Assembly: GCA_910580075.1 (NCBI GenBank)
Contig: CAJTVR010000069.1
Coordinates: 1 to 24,361, forward strand
From: an uncultured Eubacterium sp.
GTDB lineage: Bacteria; Bacillota; Clostridia; Lachnospirales; Lachnospiraceae
Direction of reading: 5' to 3'
DNA: 24,361 bases
The translations under genes were made by a program, and so were the position numbers. Numbering within the stretch: the first letter of the stretch is position 1; each line of letters starts with the position of its first letter. The notes under the pieces are model-generated. The model saw only the letters and a list, made by a program, of their open reading frames with translations. It was not told the DNA's origin and ran no database searches. Shown in pieces: positions 1-5,886 of the stretch.

Positions 1-890
1 ATTTCAGGAAATCCAGATTTCATCTTTGGATAATGGGTGTCCTGAACAGTTACCTCCCCTAATATATAAACATCTGTATTATTTTTTTGAGAAATTTCTT
101 TTAATAAAGCCAGCTGATCCCTGAAGCTTAAAGAATCTACCGAATGTTTTGCTTCAATTAAACCATATTCTTTTGCAGCATTAATCCAAGCATCTATTTC
201 AATCTGCCATCTATCAGATACCTCTTGCATTTTTTCTAATTCACGCTCTTTGCGCTTTAATTTTTTCTTTAAATCACTTAACTCTTGCCTTTTGGCTAAA
301 ATTTCAGGCGTTACCGCTCCCAAAACATATGGGAAAATATTTATAAGTTTTGTTCTGTGTTCCATTGTATCTGCTTTATAAAATAAAGTATTGGCATTGG
401 CAACTATATTTTGAGATTGGTAACAAAAAGCCATCATATCCCTAAATGAAGGTCTATCAGTAAACCCATTTAGTTCTTCCTGTTCTATCTCTAAGAAAGA
501 AACTCTTGCTATCTCGTCTAAATGTCCGCGAACATTTTTACGTGTTGTATTTTTAGCTGGTATTTCTGGAATTACAATTTCCTGCCCCTCCAGCAACATC
601 ATATCGTCTGTGGACTTTTGTTGTCCGGGTTCTCTTCTTGCTAGTAAAATACGTTTACTCTCCAATTTTACCAATACACCAAACCATGAACATGCATCAC
701 GTATTGTATTAACCGGTATTTGACAATTCCCATCTCCTAAACAATAATCAATAATAGGAATGATCGCAGATTTACCTGTTCTGGAAGCTCCTGTTATTAT
801 ATTTACCTTTTCAATCTCAAAATCAACTGTTTTAAATGCATATTGTATCTTTTTAGACCATAGTATTATTTTTTCAATTTGAAAATACAC
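1..890 (-). CDS. ABC-3C-type non-transport ABC ATPase (N-terminal part, runs off window)
   Basis: The frame runs from a GTG at 890 to the window edge (296 residues seen, 3' end missing). A GAGG ribosome binding site lies 8 nt upstream, and the start is 2 nt after the stop of the preceding gene. A Walker A motif GASRTGKS is at residues 34-41, preceded by a beta-rich N-terminus (FQIEKIILWSKK). A Q-loop-like CYQSQN is at 156-161, and a charged coiled-coil begins at about 198-225 (KRQELSDLKKKLKRKERELE). There are no membrane segments, so this is an SMC/Rad50-like ABC ATPase rather than a transporter. The signature motif, Walker B and second half of the ATPase lie outside the window. The gene order effector, middle component, ATPase is that of ABC-3C conflict systems, so the inferred role is sensing or NTP-driven control of the effector. 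Base composition is AT-rich compared with the fla/che genes. A different SMC-like defence ATPase is possible. Confidence 0.85.
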   Translation of the reverse strand, partial: MYFQIEKIILWSKKIQYAFKTVDFEIEKVNIITGASRTGKSAIIPIIDYCLGDGNCQIPVNTIRDACSWFGVLVKLESKRILLARREPGQQKSTDDMMLLEGQEIVIPEIPAKNTTRKNVRGHLDEIARVSFLEIEQEELNGFTDRPSFRDMMAFCYQSQNIVANANTLFYKADTMEHRTKLINIFPYVLGAVTPEILAKRQELSDLKKKLKRKERELEKMQEVSDRWQIEIDAWINAAKEYGLIEAKHSVDSLSFRDQLALLKEISQKNNTDVYILGEVTVQDTHYPKMKSGFPE

Positions 891-892
891 TT

Positions 893-1393
893 TTAAAACC
901 TCACTTTCAAAATTTGAGAAATTTCCACTAGTGAAAGTCTTGAACACCATATGCCAAATTTTTCAGCAGCATTTCCCATTTTTCTTATATCCTTTGTCTT
1001 TGGCTTAAAATCATTTATATTATCTCTTAACGGTAATATGTATACCTTATCTTGAATAGATATTAACTCTCCGATTATAGATATACGAAGTGCCTCTAAT
1101 GTCATCATTTTATATTGCTGGCTCAAACCTTGTATTTGAATAATCAAATCATTATTACTGTTTTGTTTCTCAGTAAATTTATCCGCAAAAAAATGCAAAC
1201 TTGATGTTTTCTGTGTTGATGATATAAAATCAACAACATCCTTTTTATAAATCATAGGCAATACAACAAATAACAATGGCATTGGTGGCATACTTTGATT
1301 TTCCTCCAAATAACCTAGTGAAAAACGTGCTAACAAGTAAGCACCTAATGCTGGATTTTGAATATTATAAAACTCTTTCGTCAGTTTACTCAT
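893..1393 (-). CDS. ABC-3C system middle component
   Basis: This 166-residue protein has an ATG start at 1393, 1 nt after the stop of the upstream effector gene. A weak AGAGG sits 12 nt before the start, so expression is probably translationally coupled. The N-terminal pattern NPALGAYLLARFSLGYLEE followed by an all-helical body resembles the middle components (MC) of ABC three-component systems, which open with a conserved Asn-Pro-Ala segment and bridge the ATPase and the effector. No enzymatic motif or signal peptide is visible. A likely alternating helical fold with LPLRDNINDF in the C-terminal half suggests a small winged-helix or adaptor-like protein, but this is inference. The neighbours on both sides support the assignment more than the sequence alone does. 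AT-rich, like the rest of the cassette. Confidence 0.75.
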   Translation of the reverse strand: MSKLTKEFYNIQNPALGAYLLARFSLGYLEENQSMPPMPLLFVVLPMIYKKDVVDFISSTQKTSSLHFFADKFTEKQNSNNDLIIQIQGLSQQYKMMTLEALRISIIGELISIQDKVYILPLRDNINDFKPKTKDIRKMGNAAEKFGIWCSRLSLVEISQILKVRF

Positions 1394-1394
1394 G

Positions 1395-2603
1395 CTAATC
1401 TTTTACCTCTTTAATCTTCTCCAAATACTGTGGATGCCAACCGACTTCCAACCCATCCGCCAGCAAATGATAACAACCATTTTGAAAAAAATCTGGTACA
1501 CTGACTGATGACATTTCAATTTGATTCCTCTGACATTTATAATAAATCAATTTTCCCTGTTCTTCTGGTAATTCATTCTTATTTTCAATCATAATAATTT
1601 TCCGTTCCAAGTTCCATGAACGTTTTAGTTTTTCCTCATACGATTGCATACTCAAAAAACTTATATCTCCATTATCTGCCCAAATCGTTCTATCTATTGA
1701 TGCTCGTATAAAATCATTTATCGCCTCAATCTTTTCTGTGTAATCACAATCAATAATCTCCAACTGTGTTATATATGTTCTCTGCTGTTGTAATTCATTT
1801 TGAATTTCAAGCTTATTCGGTTTTACTGAATGAGGCATAAGACTATGTTTTTGATTATAATCTCTATAAAGCGCTCTTAATTGCACCTGATAATTTTCAA
1901 ATGAAATAATTATTGCTTCATTATTTTCAACCATTTTTGTTACATTTAAATCTATCCAACCAATAATTCCCATATATATAGGTTCAATAATATCTGCCGG
2001 AATACCAGATTTATCAAATTCTTTCCTTACAGTTATCGTATAATTATCAATACACTTTTTTAATTCAAAATTTTGAATTATCTTGCAAGCCATATCCATC
2101 CTGTCTTGAGCGAAAAAATATTCGATATATTTTTTATACTCTTCTCCAATTTCTTTAAGTATCCCCTTTTCATCATAAAACTCCCTTCTTGCATTCTTCC
2201 ATGCCAAAACTGCCTCATCATATCTTTCTGCTAAATGAAATCCATTAACGATAGTTCCTTGCTTATTGACATTAAGGAATAAAATAAATTTTACTTTTCC
2301 TGGATCAAATATACCAGCTTCTACAGAAATCAACCAATTATACATTGTTTTCCATAAATCAGCCGCTTTATTAGATACCGGATTTCTATCAGAAAGGGCA
2401 CTTTTTAATTGAATAGCATCCTTGCTTCCATCTTCATGTTCTACCCCTACATCATCAAATACTTCAACACTCACACTATCTCCATCTTTACAATTCAACA
2501 ATTCATATAACATATGATGCGATTGAATCATAAACGCATAAACTTTATCTGGCACATGCGTTTTCTCAATATTAGTTTTTTTAATAACTTCTCCCTTATC
2601 CAT
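1395..2603 (-). CDS. ABC-3C effector protein: predicted nuclease-like N-terminus plus C-terminal system domain
   Basis: I place the start at the ATG at 2603 (402 residues), because GGAG lies 8 nt upstream of it. The in-frame GTG at 2609 would sit almost on top of that ribosome binding site. The N-terminal ~130 residues show a pattern like restriction-endonuclease-fold Cap4/DUF4297-type domains: VEVFDDV at 46-52, then IQLK at 64-67, then an ADLWKTMYNWL helix at 81-91 and a beta-strand KVKFILFLNV. E47, D50/D51, Q65 and K67 are the candidate metal-site residues. The remaining ~270 residues are helical and presumably form the C-terminal domain that engages the middle component and ATPase. It is the first gene of the cassette, as expected for ABC-3C effectors. 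The nuclease reading is an inference from motif spacing; a non-catalytic DNA-binding version is possible. Confidence 0.72.
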   Translation of the reverse strand: MDKGEVIKKTNIEKTHVPDKVYAFMIQSHHMLYELLNCKDGDSVSVEVFDDVGVEHEDGSKDAIQLKSALSDRNPVSNKAADLWKTMYNWLISVEAGIFDPGKVKFILFLNVNKQGTIVNGFHLAERYDEAVLAWKNARREFYDEKGILKEIGEEYKKYIEYFFAQDRMDMACKIIQNFELKKCIDNYTITVRKEFDKSGIPADIIEPIYMGIIGWIDLNVTKMVENNEAIIISFENYQVQLRALYRDYNQKHSLMPHSVKPNKLEIQNELQQQRTYITQLEIIDCDYTEKIEAINDFIRASIDRTIWADNGDISFLSMQSYEEKLKRSWNLERKIIMIENKNELPEEQGKLIYYKCQRNQIEMSSVSVPDFFQNGCYHLLADGLEVGWHPQYLEKIKEVKD

Positions 2604-2643
2604 ACTCACTTCTCCAAATCATAAGTAGGTTCTCATTTTTTCT

Positions 2644-2652
2644 ATTCTAACA
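2644..2652 (-). promoter_or_regulatory. Possible extended -10 promoter of the ABC-3C cassette
   Basis: On the minus strand, TG-T-TAGAAT lies about 40 nt upstream of the effector start codon. It fits an extended -10 element (TGnTAnnnT). No convincing -35 box is present at 17 nt upstream, so the call rests on the extended -10 alone. It lies between the tsf terminator and the first cassette gene, where a promoter is needed. Confidence 0.35.
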
Positions 2653-2696
2653 TACTTTTTCTCCGTATTCTACCACTTATATTTCTTTGAAATGTA

Positions 2697-2742
2697 AAAA
2701 GTTCCTGTAAACAGTGCTACTGCACCGTTTACAAGAACTTTT
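2697..2742 (-). terminator. Rho-independent terminator of rpsB-tsf, possibly bidirectional
   Basis: An inverted repeat pairs AGTTC/GAACT, TGTAAAC/GTTTACA and GTGC/GCAC around a TACT loop, with two single mismatches. The stem is extended by A/T pairs at its base. On the minus strand it is followed by TTTTTACATTT, 35 nt after the tsf stop. Reading on the plus strand it is followed by TTTTGTTTT, so it could also stop transcription entering from the left. Confidence 0.85.
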
Positions 2743-2777
2743 GTTTTAAATATCAATGTGTCGACAAAATCCGACAA

Positions 2778-3710
2778 TTATTTCATCTGCGCTGCCACCT
2801 CAGCCGCAAAATCCTCACTCTTTTTCTCAATACCTTCACCCGTCTCAAACCGGATAAATTTCTTAATTGCCACTGGTGATCCAGCTTCTTTTGATACCTG
2901 TTCTAAATATTTTGCTACTGTCTGCTTGCCGTCTCCTGCTTTTACATACACCTGGTCAACCAGGCAGATTTCTTTCAGTTCTTTGTTTACACGGCCTTCA
3001 ATCATGCCATTGATTACTTTTTCCGGTTTCTGGGATTCCTTCGGATCATTCATAATCTGTGCACGTAAAATCTCTTTTTCATGTGCAATATATTCCTGGC
3101 TGATTTCATCTCTGCTGACATATTTAGGATTTAAAGCTGCAATCTGCATGCACAGATTCTTAACGGCTTCTTTTACTGCATCATTTACTACAGCAGTTTC
3201 AGCAACAGCTACTACGCCGATACGGCCGCCGCCATGAATATAGTCAACTACACAGCCGTTTTCAGCTTCTGCTTTTTCAAATCTTCTGATTTTTAAGTTT
3301 TCACCGATTACTGCTACCTGCTCTACAAGGGAATCTTTGACTGTCTTGCTGCTGTCTTCGATCCATGCTTCTTCCATAAATGCATCTATGTCTGCTGCAT
3401 TTGAAGAAAGAGCCTGTTTTGCCACTTTTTCTACATATGCCTGGAATTTTTCATTTTTGGCAACAAAATCTGTTTCAGAATTTACTTCTACAATAGCTGC
3501 CTTTTTATCATTCTCTACAATTACTTTTACGATGCCTTCTGCTGCAATACGGGAAGCCTTTTTCTCAGCTTTAGCCTGTCCGTTCTTTCTTAAATATTCA
3601 ACAGCAGCGTCCATATCCCCGTTTGTCTCGCCTAATGCTTTTTTACAATCCATCATTCCTGCGCCGGTCATTTCACGCAGTTCTTTTACCATTCCTGCTG
3701 TAATAGCCAT
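2778..3710 (-). CDS. tsf: Elongation factor Ts
   Basis: EF-Ts (310 residues) is the guanine nucleotide exchange factor that releases GDP from EF-Tu in the cytoplasm during translation. The N-terminal UBA-like domain is clear (VKELREMTGAGMMDCKKAL, residues 8-26), and the conserved TDFVAKN motif that inserts into EF-Tu is at 80-86. The core domains follow, including CMQIAALNPKYVSRDEI. Full length for the family. The start is the ATG at 3710, with GGAGG 9 nt upstream. It is downstream of rpsB, the standard bacterial arrangement, and is separated from it by a 165-nt gap with inverted repeats. A terminator follows at 2697-2742, so pyrH is not the next gene here. Confidence 0.98.
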   Translation of the reverse strand: MAITAGMVKELREMTGAGMMDCKKALGETNGDMDAAVEYLRKNGQAKAEKKASRIAAEGIVKVIVENDKKAAIVEVNSETDFVAKNEKFQAYVEKVAKQALSSNAADIDAFMEEAWIEDSSKTVKDSLVEQVAVIGENLKIRRFEKAEAENGCVVDYIHGGGRIGVVAVAETAVVNDAVKEAVKNLCMQIAALNPKYVSRDEISQEYIAHEKEILRAQIMNDPKESQKPEKVINGMIEGRVNKELKEICLVDQVYVKAGDGKQTVAKYLEQVSKEAGSPVAIKKFIRFETGEGIEKKSEDFAAEVAAQMK

Positions 3711-3775
3711 TTTATTTTTCCTCCAAGATTAAACTTTTTCTGCCAGAATAGCCTGTATCATATATCTGCAAAACA

Positions 3776-3859
3776 ATTCAGACAAGTTTTCTGACAGCAG
3801 ACGCTCCATGAATGACTCAGGGCGGGCTGTCTGAAAAAATCGAAAATACCTGTCTGAAT
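3776..3859 (-). repeat. Nested inverted repeats in the rpsB-tsf intercistronic gap
   Basis: Two nested stems are visible. An outer perfect 9-bp repeat pairs 3776-3784 (ATTCAGACA) with 3851-3859. An inner 12-bp repeat with one mismatch pairs 3787-3798 with 3826-3837 (GCTGTCTGAAAA on plus). Only a weak T-rich stretch follows on the minus strand, so this looks more like an attenuating or processing structure than a full terminator. It lies between the rpsB stop (3876) and the tsf start (3710). Confidence 0.6.
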
Positions 3860-3875
3860 GATCATTTTTCTTTTA

Positions 3876-4616
3876 TTATTCTGCAGCTGCCTCTTCCATC
3901 ATTTCTGCTTCCACTTCAGCCATTTCTTCAGCTTCGCCCTGTTTTGCTTCAATGACTGCATCTGCCATCTTAGAAACAATCAGTTTTACTGCACGGATTG
4001 CATCATCATTTCCCGGAATAACAAAATCAAGTTCTTCTGGATCGCAGTTTGTATCTGCAATGCCGATTAACGGAATTCCCAGTGTGTGAGCTTCCTGAAC
4101 ACAGATTCTTTCCTTCTTCGGATCTACGATAAAGATTGCATCCGGAATGCGTTTCATTTCTTTGATACCGCCCAGATTTTTCTCTAATTTTTCCTGCAGT
4201 TTCTTTAATGCAAGCACCTCTTTTTTTGGAAGTACATCAAAGGTACCGTCTTCTTCCATTTTTTCAATGCTCTTTAATTTGGCAATACGGCTCTGGATTG
4301 TCTTAAAGTTGGTCAGCATGCCGCCTAACCATCTCTCATTGACATAAAACATGCCGCAGCGCTCTGCTTCTGAGCGGATTGCATCCTGAGCCTGTTTTTT
4401 CGTGCCGACGAATAAAATTGTACCGCCGTTTGCTACGATATCCGCTACTGCATTGTAAGCATCGTCTACTTTTCCGACAGATTTCTGCAGGTCAATGATA
4501 TAGATGCCATTACGCTCTGTGTAAATATATGGAGCCATTTTCGGATTCCATCTTCTTGTCTGATGTCCGAAATGAACACCGGCTTCCAGTAACTGTTTCA
4601 TTGAAATAACACTCAT
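3876..4616 (-). CDS. rpsB: 30S ribosomal protein S2
   Basis: S2 (246 residues) binds the back of the 30S subunit late in assembly and helps recruit S1-type factors in species that have them. Diagnostic segments are EAGVHFGHQTRRWNPKMAPY (11-30), RNGIYIIDLQKS, GTKKQAQDAI, RWLGGMLTNFKTI and LIGIADTNCDPEELDFVIPGNDD, quoted here in short parts. The open frame extends further upstream, but the ATG at 4616 is preceded by GGAGG at 8 nt and begins MSVISMKQL, the normal S2 start. An acidic Ala/Glu/Met tail closes the protein. It is the first gene of the rpsB-tsf unit with its own promoter at 4724-4753. Confidence 0.98.
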   Translation of the reverse strand: MSVISMKQLLEAGVHFGHQTRRWNPKMAPYIYTERNGIYIIDLQKSVGKVDDAYNAVADIVANGGTILFVGTKKQAQDAIRSEAERCGMFYVNERWLGGMLTNFKTIQSRIAKLKSIEKMEEDGTFDVLPKKEVLALKKLQEKLEKNLGGIKEMKRIPDAIFIVDPKKERICVQEAHTLGIPLIGIADTNCDPEELDFVIPGNDDAIRAVKLIVSKMADAVIEAKQGEAEEMAEVEAEMMEEAAAE

Positions 4617-4661
4617 TCTTTTTTCCTCCATTAGGTTTTTCTCTGCCATATGCTTCCGACT

Positions 4662-4707
4662 GCAGTACGACCCGTAAAACAGGCACCTGTACTGCTCCAC
4701 ATATGTG
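4662..4707 (-). promoter_or_regulatory. Structured rpsB 5' leader: hairpin and palindrome
   Basis: The leader of about 100 nt between the predicted start of transcription (near 4716) and the rpsB ATG contains a perfect 7-bp inverted repeat, GCAGTAC at 4662-4668 paired with GTACTGC at 4689-4695. It also holds a 10-bp palindrome, CACATATGTG, at 4698-4707. This could be an S2 autoregulatory site, but only the symmetry is seen in the sequence. Confidence 0.45.
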
Positions 4708-4723
4708 ATTTTTTGACTTGTTT

Positions 4724-4753
4724 ACTATAGCACAGGCCGGAGGGGGTTTGCAA
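4724..4753 (-). promoter_or_regulatory. Sigma-A-type promoter of rpsB-tsf
   Basis: On the minus strand a -35 box TTGCAA (4748-4753) and a -10 box TATAGT (4724-4729) are separated by 18 bp. The -10 is extended by TG one base upstream (TGCTATAGT). Transcription should start near 4716, giving a leader of about 100 nt before the rpsB start codon. Confidence 0.8.
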
Positions 4754-4927
4754 GTATTTTTTAAGAAAAACTTCCCAAATGATAATAAAAAAACATAACA
4801 ATTCAGTAAAGCCGGCCTGTTACGTGCAGCACCCATGGAAAATTGCTTCGAAATGTAATTTTTCATACCTAAAGCAGGAGTTTTACCAGTATCAGCACAG
4901 CACTGGATTGCGGAGCGGATTATTATA

Positions 4928-4969
4928 TTCCTTCCGGTCTTTACAGCGAAGTACCAAGACTGGAAGGAA
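4928..4969. repeat. Long imperfect hairpin
   Basis: TTCCTTCC (4928-4935) pairs with GGAAGGAA (4962-4969) and GTCTT (4937-4941) pairs with AAGAC (4956-4960). TAC/GTA extends the stem towards an AGCGAA loop. The position between the first two blocks is G opposite T, which is a wobble pair in RNA from the plus strand and a C-A mismatch in RNA from the minus strand. The plus-strand RNA would therefore be the more stable. No T-run follows on either side. Confidence 0.6.
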
Positions 4970-4989
4970 CTGTTACAAAATAACGGCCT

Positions 4990-5033
4990 CCAGAACCGGA
5001 TAAGAACCTGTCCGTTCTCTATCCAGCGTCTGG
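4990..5033. repeat. Three-part hairpin
   Basis: Three nested pairings line up: CCAGA/TCTGG (4990-4994 with 5029-5033), GGATA/TATCC (4998-5002 with 5020-5024) and GAAC/GTTC (5004-5007 with 5014-5017). They are separated by small internal loops and close on a 6-base loop. It lies beside the 4928-4969 hairpin, and reading on the plus strand it is followed by a T-rich tract. Confidence 0.5.
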
Positions 5034-5045
5034 AAAGCCGCCTGT

Positions 5046-5090
5046 TTCATTTCTTAATTCTTCATTTCTTATTTTTTCATTCCTTATTTC
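5046..5090. repeat. 15-bp direct repeat, three copies
   Basis: The plus-strand unit TTCATTTCTTAnTTn occurs at 5046, 5061 and 5076 with an exact 15-bp period and few differences between copies. It starts 8 bp beyond the stop codon of the MltG-like gene, so the operon transcript would carry a purine-rich GAAATGAA-type repeat just after the last stop codon. Confidence 0.6.
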
Positions 5091-5098
5091 TTCTGCCG

Positions 5099-5881
5099 TT
5101 ACTGTCTGGTAGTAAGAATCTGTGCAATCTGCCTGAACGTTGACCCTTTTGGAATCTTATGTGTCCCAGGCTGCAGCTTATTATCATAATCATGTGCACC
5201 GAGATATGAATTAAATTCATCCGCACTTTCTACCAGCCCCGCATCAAACACCTTGGCCGAAACCATGCGCGACACGTCGCCGGACTCAATTGTAATAATC
5301 ACTTCATCACTGGAAGAAGCATCACCGGAAGGTTTTTCACCGTCTGATGGCTTTTCGCTGTTTGAAGGTTTGTCAGTATTCGAAGGTTTGTCAGTATTTG
5401 AAGGCTTATCATCAGCAGAAGGCTTTTTACTGCCTGACGTTTTATCCGAAGACTTATCATCTGAAGGCTTGCTGCCGTCAGAAGTTTTGTCTGTATCTCC
5501 TTCCTGATTTCCCGAAGGTTTTTCATCAGCGGAAGTCTTATCGTCTTTACCGCCTGACGGTTCATCATCCGTTTTTGTATCAGTGTCTGTGCCGTCATCC
5601 GAAACTGTATCCATTGTATTTTCATCCGGACTGAGTGCATCTTTGTCCGGATTTGGGCCGTCGTCCGTCCCGGTTTCCATATCTGCCTGTGTTACGCCTG
5701 GCTGCTGCAGGTCTGCAAGCGTTCCCTGAGCGTTTTCTTCCATAACCATGCCCAGCTTCATGGCTCTGCGGATGACTTCTTCATCAGATATATTATCCTG
5801 AAACAGAAAAGCAACAGACAGAATCAGTGTCGCCACAATTACACCAATTCCTGCTCCCCGTAAATAATATTTGAATCTCAT
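5099..5881 (-). CDS. Membrane-anchored protein with MltG/YceG-like C-terminal subdomain and repetitive linker, no catalytic domain
   Basis: The chosen ATG at 5881 gives 260 residues; GGAG lies 10 nt upstream. An in-frame TTG at 5890 sits directly against that site and is less likely. A hydrophobic segment at about 8-27 anchors the protein. Residues 70-190 form a Ser/Asp/Lys/Pro linker with KPSNTD-type repeats, predicted to be outside the membrane. Residues 192-260 (VIITIESGDVSRMVSAKVF, then YDNKLQPGTHKIPKGSTFRQ) resemble the small LysM-like subdomain that precedes the catalytic part of MltG endolytic transglycosylases. The protein ends there, so the catalytic Glu domain is missing and it is probably a wall-binding or accessory protein. 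It follows the SwrB-like gene with its start just past that gene's stop and is the last gene of the block. Confidence 0.75.
   Translation of the reverse strand: MRFKYYLRGAGIGVIVATLILSVAFLFQDNISDEEVIRRAMKLGMVMEENAQGTLADLQQPGVTQADMETGTDDGPNPDKDALSPDENTMDTVSDDGTDTDTKTDDEPSGGKDDKTSADEKPSGNQEGDTDKTSDGSKPSDDKSSDKTSGSKKPSADDKPSNTDKPSNTDKPSNSEKPSDGEKPSGDASSSDEVIITIESGDVSRMVSAKVFDAGLVESADEFNSYLGAHDYDNKLQPGTHKIPKGSTFRQIAQILTTRQ
5324..5416 (-). repeat. Tandem KPS-x-x-(D/E) codon repeats
   Basis: About five 18-bp units encode KPSADD, KPSNTD, KPSNTD, KPSNSE and KPSDGE in succession (residues 156-185 of the MltG-like protein). The DNA units are near-identical, especially GAAGGTTTGTCAGTATTC-type copies on the plus strand, which suggests recent expansion and possible length variation between strains. 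Confidence 0.8.
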
Positions 5882-5886
5882 CTGAA

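Larger units (their letters stand above)
4754..5098. other. Noncoding gap with several inverted repeats between the fla/che operon and the rpsB promoter
   Basis: No credible gene is present in this ~345-bp stretch; open frames lack ribosome binding sites and recognisable products. It holds an AAAATT..AATTTT hairpin near 4840-4865, CCAGT/ACTGG near 4888-4908, and two stronger hairpins (4928-4969 and 4990-5033), with a short GTTA/TAAC hairpin between them. A T-rich direct repeat lies at 5046-5090. The fla/che transcript must end somewhere here, but I see no classical stem followed by a T-run on the minus strand, so its terminator is not obvious. A degenerate mobile repeat or structured RNA are alternatives. 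Confidence 0.6.

Noticed and set aside
1..890. ABC transporter ATPase
   Set aside because: No permease gene or membrane segments nearby, and the long insertion with a coiled coil after the Q-loop is of SMC/Rad50 type.
2758..3732. Plus-strand open frames opposite tsf
   Set aside because: Antisense shadows of a certain gene; low-complexity Ser/Phe-rich translations and no start signals.
4510..4866. 118-codon minus-strand frame overlapping the rpsB start and promoter
   Set aside because: It runs through the rpsB promoter, leader and N-terminal codons in another frame, has no ribosome binding site, and its product matches nothing I know.
4779..5003. 74-codon plus-strand frame in the gap before rpsB
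   Set aside because: No ribosome binding site and it crosses several inverted repeats; more likely chance openness in noncoding DNA.
5253..5640. Other-frame open stretches across the repeat region of the MltG-like gene
   Set aside because: They arise from the repetitive codons; translations are low complexity and lack start signals.
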